NCBI GenBank assembly: GCA_020636915.1
Contig: JACJWV010000026.1
Coordinates: 1 to 36,704 of the forward strand
Length of the DNA stretch: 36,704 bases
Reading direction: 5' to 3'
From: Nocardioides sp.
Lineage (GTDB): Bacteria > Actinomycetota > Actinomycetes > Propionibacteriales > Nocardioidaceae
Both the position numbers and the translations under genes were made by a program. Under the pieces are notes generated by a model. It did no database searches and was not told where the DNA came from. It was given only the letters and a program-made list of their open reading frames with translations. Positions 8,689 through 15,650 of the stretch are shown here, one piece after another (position 1 is the stretch's first letter; every line of letters begins with the position of its first letter).

Positions 8689-9538
8689 GGGCGACCGTCT
8701 CCCCGTCGACCCGTCCGTCGAGCGTGCCCCACCGCGAGAGCGGCAGGTCGGTGGCCTCGGGCCAGCGCAGGATCACCGCCTCGTGGATCGTGAGCATCCG
8801 CTGGAGGAGGTCCTGCGGGGAGTCGGCGCCGGCCGGGTCGAGCGGCTCGTGGAGCCGGATGACGGGGCCGTCGGCGTCCTCCTCCGAGGTCATCACCACG
8901 ACGGCCGCACCGGTGTCGGCGGCGAGCCGGGCCGCGCCGAACGAGCCGCGCACCTCGCGGCCGGCGAACCGCAGGAGGGTCCGGCCGGGGACGTCGGAGG
9001 CGATGGCGACGATCTCGCCGCGACGCAGCAGGTCGGTCAGCCCGTCGGTGCCGATCGCCGTGCTGACGGCGGTGCCGCCGTGCGCCGTCCCGACGCGGAG
9101 GTGCTGCTGCAGCCACAGCGGCGCGTCCGGCTCGAGCATGTAGGGGTGGACGACCATGTGCGCTCGTCCCCCGAGCCTCGCGATCGAGGGGAACGCGCCG
9201 TCGTAGTAGCCGTGGTGGACGAAGTTGAGCACCACGCCGCGGCCGCGGTCCCGGGCACCGAGCAGGTGCTCGATGCCCTCGACCCGCAGGCTGGTGAGCA
9301 GCTCGGGGTGCCAGCGCAGCTCGCCGCGCCGCGCCTGGTAGCGCACGTAGGCCCGGGCGACCGCGTCGAGGTCGGCGTCGGGGCGGGTGTGCTCGAGCAG
9401 GAACCGCATCTGCGCCCGGGCGTCCTCGCGGACCGCCGGCCGCCGCCAGTCCAGGCGGGTGCGCAGGCCGACCACCAGGGGCAGCAACGCCGTGGGCGTC
9501 GCGGCCCGCAGTCCTGCGGCCAGACCTTCGACGTTCAT
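8681..9538 (-). CDS. Lysophospholipid acyltransferase-type (LpxL/HtrB-like) acyltransferase
   Basis: A 285-aa protein with the acyltransferase HX4D motif in NFVHHGYYDGAF, preceded by GRGVVLNF and followed by IVAIASDVPG, RGSFGAARLAADTGAAVVVMTSEE and RWPEATDLPLSRWG. This order is that of the LpxL/HtrB and PatA-like family, which places an acyl chain from acyl-CoA or acyl-ACP on a glycolipid at the inner membrane face. The likely acceptor is a lipid-linked sugar made by the GT4 enzyme encoded just upstream, as PatA acylates mannosyl-phosphatidylinositol; that link is inference. ATG 9538 overlaps the GT4 stop by 4 nt, so coupling is clear. No membrane helix is needed in this family; the N-terminus is only mildly hydrophobic. 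Confidence 0.8.
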   Translation of the reverse strand: MNVEGLAAGLRAATPTALLPLVVGLRTRLDWRRPAVREDARAQMRFLLEHTRPDADLDAVARAYVRYQARRGELRWHPELLTSLRVEGIEHLLGARDRGRGVVLNFVHHGYYDGAFPSIARLGGRAHMVVHPYMLEPDAPLWLQQHLRVGTAHGGTAVSTAIGTDGLTDLLRRGEIVAIASDVPGRTLLRFAGREVRGSFGAARLAADTGAAVVVMTSEEDADGPVIRLHEPLDPAGADSPQDLLQRMLTIHEAVILRWPEATDLPLSRWGTLDGRVDGETVARA

Positions 9539-10608
9539 CCCGCCACCTCCTCGAGGAGCCCGAGGGTCGGAGCGACCCGGGTCTGCCAGTCCCAGCGCGA
9601 CGCCTCGACGGCCGGGGGGTCGGTGATCGTGTCGGCGAGGGCGTCGGCGAGGGCGACCGGGTCGCCGGGGGGCACCAGGCGACCGTCGACGCCGTCGCGC
9701 ACGACGAAAGGGATGCCGCCGACGTCGGACCCGACGACGGGGCACCCGCACGCCAGGGCCTCGGCGAGCGTCATGCCGAAGGACTCGGACTCGGTGAGCG
9801 AGGGCAGCACGGTGACCCCGGCCCGGCGGTAGCGGGCCGGCAGGTCGGCGTGCCCGACCGGGCCGTGCCAGCGCACGAGGTCGGCGACCCCGAGGTCGGC
9901 GGCCCGCTTCTGGAGCGCCTCGACGTCGTCACCGCCGCCGACGACGTCGAGGTGCACGTCGGGGACCAGCTCGCGCAACCGCGGGAGCGCGTCGACCAGC
10001 ACGTGCAGGCCCTTCCAGCGCGAGGTGCGCTCGACCCGGCCGACGTAGAGCACGCTGCGCTCCCGGGGCTCACCGGTCGGGGCGAAGAGCTCACCGTCGA
10101 CGCCCGGCGGGATCAGCCGGGCCCTCCCGGTGGCGTGCGCGAGCGAGACCGGCGAGACCGCGACCAACGCCGCGCACCGGCGGAAGACCCGCGGCAGCAC
10201 CCGTCGCTCGTAGGCGCGCAGCAGCGGGTCGACCGCGCTGCCCTTGGCCAGCGAGCCGGAGTGGTAGGTCAGGACGACCGGTGCCGGCGAGGTGTACGCC
10301 GCGAGGTCGGCCAGGCCCGGCACCGGGGCGTGCGCGTCGACCACGTCGACCCGGAGCCGGCGCAGCAGCCGGCGCAGCTGCCAGGCCCAGAGCGGGTTGA
10401 CGGGGGTGTTGGAGAGGGTGACCCAGGTGCCGAGGCGCACGACCGGCACGCAGTCGTACGACGTGTGCTCGGTGCGCCGCGCCCGGCCGGTCGTCACCAC
10501 GGTCACCTCGTGACCGGCGTCGCGCAGCGTCCGGGTCACCCACGCGGCGTACTGCTCGACGCCCCCCGGGTCGGGCGGGAACCGGGGCGTCACGACGGCG
10601 ACCCTCAC
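9535..10608 (-). CDS. GT4-family glycosyltransferase
   Basis: A 357-aa GT-B enzyme. The N-terminal half opens MRVAVVTPRFPPDPGGVEQYAAWVTRTL (acceptor side), and the C-terminal half has VLYVGRVERTSRWKGLHVLVDAL, HGPVGHADLPARYRRAGVTVLPS and the donor-binding EX7E motif in ESFGMTLAEALACGCPVVG. It transfers a sugar from a nucleotide donor to a lipid or glycan acceptor in the cytosol. GTG 10608 has GGAGG about 6 nt upstream, and its GTGA overlaps the stop of the preceding gene. It is the second gene of the operon and probably builds the glycolipid that the following acyltransferase and flippase handle. Donor sugar unknown. Confidence 0.9.
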   Translation of the reverse strand: MRVAVVTPRFPPDPGGVEQYAAWVTRTLRDAGHEVTVVTTGRARRTEHTSYDCVPVVRLGTWVTLSNTPVNPLWAWQLRRLLRRLRVDVVDAHAPVPGLADLAAYTSPAPVVLTYHSGSLAKGSAVDPLLRAYERRVLPRVFRRCAALVAVSPVSLAHATGRARLIPPGVDGELFAPTGEPRERSVLYVGRVERTSRWKGLHVLVDALPRLRELVPDVHLDVVGGGDDVEALQKRAADLGVADLVRWHGPVGHADLPARYRRAGVTVLPSLTESESFGMTLAEALACGCPVVGSDVGGIPFVVRDGVDGRLVPPGDPVALADALADTITDPPAVEASRWDWQTRVAPTLGLLEEVAG

Positions 10609-11105
10609 GACGCACCTCCGCCGGATCGTGACGGGCCGGACCGTGACGGGCCGGACCGCGACGGGCGACCGGGGGTGCAGTGCGCGTGGATCTCGCGGTC
10701 GACCCCGGGCAGGACGACCGTGACCGGCCAGGTCCGGCCCCGGGGCGGGGCGAGGGTGCGCACGATCCGCGTGGTGTCGCCGGGGTCGGTGGTCACCGTG
10801 CCGGTGTGCCGCCGGTCGCCCAGGGTGAGCACGTACGCGAGGTCGCGGGCGCCCTCGAGGTGACTGGTGACGTCGAACCCGACCCGGACGCCGGCGCCGG
10901 GGCCGCCCGGGAGCTGCGCACAGGTGATGACGGTGCCGGCCTGCGTGCGCGGGAAGGCGAGCGCGACGTACTCCTGCCGCTGGTGGGTCGCGGACAGCGC
11001 GAGCTGGTCGCGCACGCCCGGCACCAGGATCGCGACCGCAGCGAGCACCGCCACCACCAGCGTGGTGACGGGCACGACGCGTCGGTACCAGCCCTCCCGT
11101 GACAC
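10605..11105 (-). CDS. Membrane-anchored protein of unknown function
   Basis: Not recognised. The 166-aa product has one N-terminal membrane anchor (VVPVTTLVVAVLAAVAILVP) followed by an extracytoplasmic domain of about 110 residues with two cysteines (TCAQLPGG and HAHCTPG) that could form a disulfide and beta-rich stretches (VRVGFDVTSHL, AYVLTLGDRRHTGTVTTDPG). The C-terminus is a short SRSGP repeat. It leads the six-gene polymer operon and is translationally coupled to the GT4 gene, so a role in polymer assembly or attachment outside the membrane is possible but unproven. GTG 11105 has no clear ribosome binding site and lies 60 nt from the divergent GT4 start. Confidence 0.7.
   Translation of the reverse strand: MSREGWYRRVVPVTTLVVAVLAAVAILVPGVRDQLALSATHQRQEYVALAFPRTQAGTVITCAQLPGGPGAGVRVGFDVTSHLEGARDLAYVLTLGDRRHTGTVTTDPGDTTRIVRTLAPPRGRTWPVTVVLPGVDREIHAHCTPGRPSRSGPSRSGPSRSGGGAS
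10623..10667 (-). repeat. Three tandem 15-bp repeats encoding SRSGP
   Basis: Units at 10623-10637, 10638-10652 and 10653-10667 (pattern GGAYCGTGACGGGCC on the plus strand, with small changes in the third) encode the C-terminal SRSGP-type tail of the membrane-anchored unknown, just before its stop. Confidence 0.8.
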
Positions 11106-11164
11106 GTCTCGCTCAACGGCGGCGGTCCCGCGTCGGTTACGGAGGTCATACTCACCGCGTGACG

Positions 11165-12286
11165 ATGTCTGAACCAGTGGCGCCCGGTCGCCCGCCGCGG
11201 GTGCTGCACGTCGCGCACAACGTGCTGCCCCACCTCGGCGGCCTCGAGACCGTCGTCGCCGCCGAGACCCGCGGGCTCGAGGCGCGCGGCTGGCGGGTGG
11301 TGGTCGTCAGCAGCGCCGGCACGGTCGGGCCTGGCACCCGCGACGAGGACGGCGTGCGGACCGTGCGGGTCCGCGCCTGGGGCGGGCTCGAGGAGCGCTT
11401 CGGCGTCCCGTTCCCGTTCTTCTCCCCGCGCCTGCTGACCGCGGTCGGGCGCGAGGTGCGGCGCGCCGACGTCGTCCACGTCCACGACGTGCTCTACGTG
11501 AGCAGCTGGGTGGCCGCGCTGTGGTGCGTGGTGCTGCGGACGCCGTACGTCGTGCACCGCCACGTCGGCTTCGTCCACCACTCGTCCGCGCTGGTGCGGC
11601 TCGTGCAGCGCGTCGTGCTCGGCACGGCCGGCCGGTTCGTGCTCGCCCGCGCGGCCGCGGTGCTCGCGATCGACGAGCACGTCGCGACCGGCCTCGCGCG
11701 CGCCGAGGTGCTCGGCAACGGCGTGGACACCGAACGGTTCCGGCCCGCTCCCCCCTCGGCGAGCCCGGCCGCGCGGCCGAAGCCGGTCGTCCTCTTCGTC
11801 GGCCGCTTCGTGCCCAAGAAGGGGTTCGACCTCGTGGCTGCCGCGGCAGGCGACGACTACGAGATCGCGTTCGCGGGCGGGGACCGGCCACCCGGCGTCG
11901 ACGACCCGCGGCTGCGCTTCCTCGGCGCGGTCGCGGCGGAGCAGATGCCGGCGGTGTACGCCGGCGCCGACGTCATGGTGGTCGCCTCGGTCGGCGAGTG
12001 CCCGCTGACGGTGCTCGAGGCGATGGCCTCCGGGCTCCCCGTGGTGCTCCGCGAGGACCCCGCGCTGCACTCGCCCTGGACCGCCGGGCCGGGCGTGCGC
12101 TTCGTCGACATGGCGGCCGGCGACCTGCCCGCCGCGCTGCGCGAGCTGGCGGCCGACCCGGCCGCGCGGCAGCGCCTCGGGGCGGCGGGCCGAGCGCACG
12201 TCGAGACGGCGTACTCCTGGTCCGCCCACCTCGACCGTCTCGAGGACGTCTACCGGCGCGTAACCCCTGGTCCACCGCCCCGTTAG
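11165..12286 (+). CDS. GT4-family glycosyltransferase
   Basis: A 373-aa GT-B glycosyltransferase: VLHVAHNVLPHLGGLETVVAAETRGLEARGW at the N-terminus, VVHVHDVLYVSSW, LGNGVDTERFRP, VLFVGRFVPKKGFDLV and GECPLTVLEAMASGLPVVL in the donor domain. The acidic pair in that last motif is spaced one residue closer (EX6E) than the usual EX7E; the alignment should be checked. It adds a sugar from a nucleotide donor in the cytosol. ATG 11165 is preferred; GTG 11159, six nt upstream in frame, would suit a leaderless transcript from CATACT at 11149. It diverges from the operon and is followed after 47 nt by a GT2 gene in the same direction. Confidence 0.88.
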   Translation: MSEPVAPGRPPRVLHVAHNVLPHLGGLETVVAAETRGLEARGWRVVVVSSAGTVGPGTRDEDGVRTVRVRAWGGLEERFGVPFPFFSPRLLTAVGREVRRADVVHVHDVLYVSSWVAALWCVVLRTPYVVHRHVGFVHHSSALVRLVQRVVLGTAGRFVLARAAAVLAIDEHVATGLARAEVLGNGVDTERFRPAPPSASPAARPKPVVLFVGRFVPKKGFDLVAAAAGDDYEIAFAGGDRPPGVDDPRLRFLGAVAAEQMPAVYAGADVMVVASVGECPLTVLEAMASGLPVVLREDPALHSPWTAGPGVRFVDMAAGDLPAALRELAADPAARQRLGAAGRAHVETAYSWSAHLDRLEDVYRRVTPGPPPR

Positions 12287-12333
12287 GGGGGCAATGGCGA
12301 TCTCGGGACCATCGACCATGTCAGGGGTCTCGT

Positions 12334-13365
12334 ATGTCTTGGGCTGAGCGCTACCGCATCGCCGCCGTCGTCCCGTGCCACAACGAGGAGGCGGCGGTGG
12401 CCAAGGTGGTGACCGACCTCCGCGCGGCCGTGCCGGGCATGGCGGTCTACGTCTACGACAACGCGAGCACCGACCTGACGGTCGAGCGCGCGCTCGAGGC
12501 GGGCGCTGTCGTCTGCAGCGAGCCGCTCAAGGGCAAGGGGAACGTGGTGCGGCGCGCGTTCGCCGACATCGACGCCGACGTCTACCTGCTCATCGACGGC
12601 GACGACACCTACGACGCGGCCGCCGCCCCCGAGATGATCGAGCGCCTGGTCACCGACAACCTCGACCAGGTCGTCGGCGTGCGCCGGGGCTCGGCGTACC
12701 GCACGGGTCACCAGCTCGGCAACCAGGTCCTCAACCGCATCGTCTGCGCGATCTTCGGCGACACGATGGGCGACATGCTCTCGGGCTACCGCGTCTTCTC
12801 GCGACGCTTCGTCAAGAGCTTCCCGGCGGTCTCGCGCGAGTTCGAGATCGAGACCGAGCTGACCGTCCACGCGCTCGCCCTGCGCATCCCGTCGGCGACC
12901 GTCGACGTCGACTTCACCGACCGCGCCGAGGGCTCGGAGTCGAAGCTGCGCACCTATCGCGACGGCTGGAAGATCCTCAACGTCATCCTCACCCTGACCC
13001 GGCACGAGCGGCCGATCCACTTCTTCGGGTGGTTCTCGATCCTGCTCGCCTTCGTCGCCACCGGGCTCGCGACACCGGTGCTGGTGACCTACCTGCACAC
13101 CGGGATGGTGCCGCGGCTGCCGACCCTCTTCGTCGCGTCGTTCCTCGGCCTGATGGCGTGCGTGCTCTTCGTCGCCGGCATCGTCATCGACGGCACCCGC
13201 AAGGCACGTCACGAGACGAGCCGGCTCGCCTACATGCGCCATCCCGCCGTGCGCGGCACCTACGTCCACGACCCCGCTTACTACGAGGACGTCTCCTTCC
13301 ACGGAGACAGGCAGGGGGACGCCGCGGCGCCGGTCACCGCAGTGCCGGCGCCGCGCGCTGGGTGA
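12334..13365 (+). CDS. GT2-family polyprenyl-phosphate glycosyltransferase with C-terminal membrane pair
   Basis: A 343-aa protein whose GT-A domain starts YRIAAVVPCHNEEAAVAKVV and has VYDNASTDLT, KGKGNVVRRAF and the DxD region LLIDGDDTYD, matching Dpm1/GtrB-type enzymes that load a sugar onto polyprenyl phosphate. MLSGYRVFSRRFVKSFP and EFEIETELTVHAL are the acceptor-side motifs of the same group. Two membrane helices follow at about residues 230-300, and a charged tail of about 45 residues ends the protein. ATG 12334 has AGGGG 6 nt upstream. A likely job is to provide a lipid-linked sugar for the GT-C-like enzyme of the neighbouring operon. It converges on hsp20. Confidence 0.87.
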   Translation: MSWAERYRIAAVVPCHNEEAAVAKVVTDLRAAVPGMAVYVYDNASTDLTVERALEAGAVVCSEPLKGKGNVVRRAFADIDADVYLLIDGDDTYDAAAAPEMIERLVTDNLDQVVGVRRGSAYRTGHQLGNQVLNRIVCAIFGDTMGDMLSGYRVFSRRFVKSFPAVSREFEIETELTVHALALRIPSATVDVDFTDRAEGSESKLRTYRDGWKILNVILTLTRHERPIHFFGWFSILLAFVATGLATPVLVTYLHTGMVPRLPTLFVASFLGLMACVLFVAGIVIDGTRKARHETSRLAYMRHPAVRGTYVHDPAYYEDVSFHGDRQGDAAAPVTAVPAPRAG

Positions 13366-13398
13366 TCGCTGACCCTGCCCTCGGTCCTCGACCGGTCC

Positions 13399-13830
13399 TC
13401 AGGCCTCGATCGCGGAGTGCTCCGGGGTGGTCGTGCCGGTGTCGATCTGGATCTTGCGCGGCTTGGCCTTCTCCGCGACCGGGACGACCAGGCGCAGCAC
13501 GCCGTCGGTGTAGGACGCCTCGATCCGGTCGAGGTCGAGGTTGTCGCCCAGCACCAGCTGGCGGCTGAACACGCCGCGCGGGCGCTCGGAGGCCAGCGCC
13601 TCCCAGTCGCCGTTGCGGGCGACGCGCTCGGCGCGGACGGTCAGCACGTTGCGCTCGACGTCGATGTCGACGCTCTCCGCAGCGACCCCGGGCAGGTCGA
13701 GCTCGATCACGAACCGGTCGCCCTCGCGCCAGGCGTCCATCGGCATCACCGCGGGACGGTTGGTGGTGCCGAAGACCTGCTGGGTGAGCCGGTCGAAGTC
13801 ACGGAACGGGTCGGTCGTGCGCAGCAACAT
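13399..13830 (-). CDS. Hsp20/alpha-crystallin small heat-shock protein
   Basis: A 143-aa ATP-independent chaperone. It starts MLLRTTDPFRDFDRLTQQVFG, has DAWREGDRFVIELDLPGVAAESVDIDVERNVLTVRAER at the beginning of the alpha-crystallin domain, GVFSRQLVLGDNLD in the middle and DGVLRLVVPVAEKAKPRKIQI at the end, where the G-V-L-x-L-x-V-P signature sits. These proteins form oligomers that hold unfolding proteins until DnaK acts. The second ATG (13830) is chosen since AGGAGG stands 5 nt from it but only 2 nt from the ATG at 13833. It diverges from a MerR-family gene that probably controls it. GT2 and hsp20 converge with 33 nt between their stops. Confidence 0.93.
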   Translation of the reverse strand: MLLRTTDPFRDFDRLTQQVFGTTNRPAVMPMDAWREGDRFVIELDLPGVAAESVDIDVERNVLTVRAERVARNGDWEALASERPRGVFSRQLVLGDNLDLDRIEASYTDGVLRLVVPVAEKAKPRKIQIDTGTTTPEHSAIEA

Positions 13831-13955
13831 CATGTCCTCCTGCTTCTCTACCGATGGATGGGCCGATGGATCCGACCCGCTGGTCGGGTCCGACCCTGAT
13901 CTGTATTGGTGGATACAGGTTTGTTGTAGCCCAGAGTTGAGGCAGAATCAAGTCC
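13831..13955. promoter_or_regulatory. Divergent hsp20/merR control region with inverted repeats
   Basis: This 125-nt gap holds a perfect inverted repeat CTGTAT-N6-ATACAG (13901-13918), a second TTGA-N7-TCAA (13937-13951), and a hairpin GACCCG-N5-CGGGTC (13874-13890) in the hsp20 leader. A plausible merR promoter is TTGTTG (13921-13926), 16-nt spacer, CAGAAT (13943-13948), with initiation at GTG 13956 (leaderless). The first repeat ends just before this -35 and the second covers the -10, as autoregulation would need. Neither is the canonical HAIR sequence of HspR. Confidence 0.5.
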
Positions 13956-14237
13956 GTGCCGTCACGATCTCGAGGAGTCTTCGCGATCTCGGTCGCGGCC
14001 GACATGGTCTCGATGGAGATCCAGAACCTGCGCGTCTACGAGCGCCGCGGGCTGCTCGAGCCCGACCGCACCGCCGGCGGCACCCGGCTCTACAGCGCCG
14101 ACGACATCGACCGGCTCCACCGGATCCGCGAGCTGCTCGCCGAGGGCCTCAACCTGGCCGGCATCGCCCACGTGCTCGAGCTCGAGGACCGGGTCGGCGC
14201 GCTCGAGGCGCAGGTGGCGCGGCTGCGCGCGCGCTGA
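13956..14237 (+). CDS. Short MerR-family regulator, HspR-like
   Basis: A 93-aa protein that is essentially one MerR DNA-binding domain: VFAISVAADMVSMEIQNLRVYERRGLLEPDRTAGGTRLYSADDIDRL, then the helix LHRIRELLAEGLNLAGIAHVLELEDRVGAL. The order and wording are those of HspR, the repressor of dnaK-type heat-shock operons in actinobacteria, including the NLAGI...LELED helix. HspR proteins are usually longer and have a C-terminal tail that binds DnaK; that tail is missing here and the protein ends with a short coiled coil (ALEAQVARLRAR). Placed divergently from hsp20, it is the obvious candidate regulator of it. GTG 13956 is the only start ahead of the domain. Confidence 0.85.
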   Translation: MPSRSRGVFAISVAADMVSMEIQNLRVYERRGLLEPDRTAGGTRLYSADDIDRLHRIRELLAEGLNLAGIAHVLELEDRVGALEAQVARLRAR

Positions 14238-14369
14238 CGTCGGACGTCCTCCGACCTGGTCGCCCCAGCAGCCACCCCGCATGACCTCCCTGGCGACGTC
14301 ATCCGGACCGGCCGCCCCGAGCCAAGCCGTATGACGTCCCAGGCGTTCGCAGCCGACCGCCGCCCGAGA

Positions 14370-15566
14370 TCACGCGGCGCCGGAGTCGGGCTCTGCAAGC
14401 CCCCGGCACAGGTCGCCGGCGGGGCCGAACAGCTTGTCAGCCAGGGCGAGCAGCGCGGACGAGTCGCTTCCGGAGAGCTCGTCCCACACGCGACCGAGCA
14501 CCATCGGGTGCACCAGCGCAGCGGCGATGCACGGCCACGGGTCGACCTCGTCCGCGTCGCGCGCGAGGGCGTGCTCCAGCGAACCGTCGATGGCGGAGCG
14601 CACGACGTCGAACACGGCGTCGACGAGGACCTCCGGCGTGATGCGCGGCGCCGAGATCCGGCCGGTGAAGCCGAGCATGGGCAGCTGCCACCCGACCTCC
14701 GGGACGTCAGTCACGAGCTGGTTGTGGCCGGCGGTGCTCAGGTGCAGCGCGTCCTCGGGCTCGCGATCGCGACGTACACCCCGGCGTAGCGCATCGACCC
14801 AGGCGTCCGGCGCGCCCGCACAGTCTTCGGCGACGTCTTCCGGAACCCACAACGGGAGCCCGTCGAACATCTGCCCCGACCCGGTCGGCACGATCCGCCC
14901 GAGGACGCACTCCCCCGGCACCGTGAACACCGACGCTCCGGTGTTCGGCACCACGAGGGACTCGCCCGACGCGAGGTCCTCGTAGAGCAGCCGGGTCGGC
15001 TCGCGCTCGAGGATGCGGAGCACCCGCATCGGCGCTTCCGCCCACTCGCCGATCCGGTCGGCACCCGCCACCAGGTCCGCGGACGCGTGCTGTCCCAGGA
15101 AGAACCGGAGCCCGCCGTGCTCGTAGAGGCACAGCTGGCGGTAGACCCAGTCGTGCTCGACGAGCTTGGCCTGACGGTCGGTGGCGTCGCGGCCCGGCAG
15201 TGCGCCTGCCCCACCCCGGAGCTCCGTCGCGATCCGCTGCGCCTCGGCGTGGCTCGCGCGCAGCCGGTGGTCCAGCACGTCGAGGGCCTGGTCGAGGATC
15301 CAACGCGACCCGGCCCAGCCCGGAAGGATGCCCTCGAGCTGGATCAGCTGCACGAGGCGGTTGACGCGGGAGGGTCGCCAGAAGAAGACGCCGTCGGCAC
15401 CGCACGGATGCTCCTCGATCAGCTCGAGCGCGCCGGCTGCGTCGCCACGCGCCTCGGCGGCGCCGACGGCCTGCATGTGCTCGACCATCCTCCACTCGAT
15501 CCGCGGCGACTGGCTTCGGCGGCCCTTGCTGCTGACCTTCTTGTTCCGTCCACGAGACTTCGGCAT
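14370..15566 (-). CDS. Uncharacterised 398-aa protein
   Basis: Not recognised. A soluble protein with a very basic N-terminus (MPKSRGRNKKVSSKGRRSQSP), a helical region with RVNRLVQLIQLEGILPGWAGSRWILDQALDVLDHRL, and a central segment RVLRILEREPTRLLYEDLASGESLVVPNTGASVFTVPGECVLGRIVPTGSGQMFDGLPLWVP. The last part reads like a small beta domain, as in proteins whose text on storage or motif tail carries SEC-C zinc motifs, but no SEC-C cysteines are present. No signal peptide or membrane helix is seen. ATG 15566 has GGAGG only one nt away, so the true start might lie a little downstream. It follows the permease by 84 nt on the same strand. The 132-nt gap to merR holds nothing recognisable. Confidence 0.75.
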   Translation of the reverse strand: MPKSRGRNKKVSSKGRRSQSPRIEWRMVEHMQAVGAAEARGDAAGALELIEEHPCGADGVFFWRPSRVNRLVQLIQLEGILPGWAGSRWILDQALDVLDHRLRASHAEAQRIATELRGGAGALPGRDATDRQAKLVEHDWVYRQLCLYEHGGLRFFLGQHASADLVAGADRIGEWAEAPMRVLRILEREPTRLLYEDLASGESLVVPNTGASVFTVPGECVLGRIVPTGSGQMFDGLPLWVPEDVAEDCAGAPDAWVDALRRGVRRDREPEDALHLSTAGHNQLVTDVPEVGWQLPMLGFTGRISAPRITPEVLVDAVFDVVRSAIDGSLEHALARDADEVDPWPCIAAALVHPMVLGRVWDELSGSDSSALLALADKLFGPAGDLCRGLAEPDSGAA

Positions 15567-15650
15567 GCCTCCAGCAAACGTCGCGTGCGACGCGAGCGCC
15601 AGGGGCAGATCGGCATCTGTGGAGAAGGTGGTGCTCGCACCGGGCAGCGG

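Noticed and set aside
13930..13955. HAIR element (HspR site) upstream of the merR gene
   Set aside because: CTTGA/TCAA half-sites are present but 7 nt apart and lack the outer bases of CTTGAGT-N7-ACTCAAG; kept only as a generic inverted repeat.
14238..14369. Loosely similar direct repeats containing ATGACSTCC between merR and the 398-aa unknown
   Set aside because: Matches are short and interrupted; not enough to call a repeat.
15581..15595. TCGCGT-GCG-ACGCGA palindrome between the permease and the 398-aa unknown
   Set aside because: Short and of low complexity in very GC-rich DNA; no reason to call it an operator or terminator.
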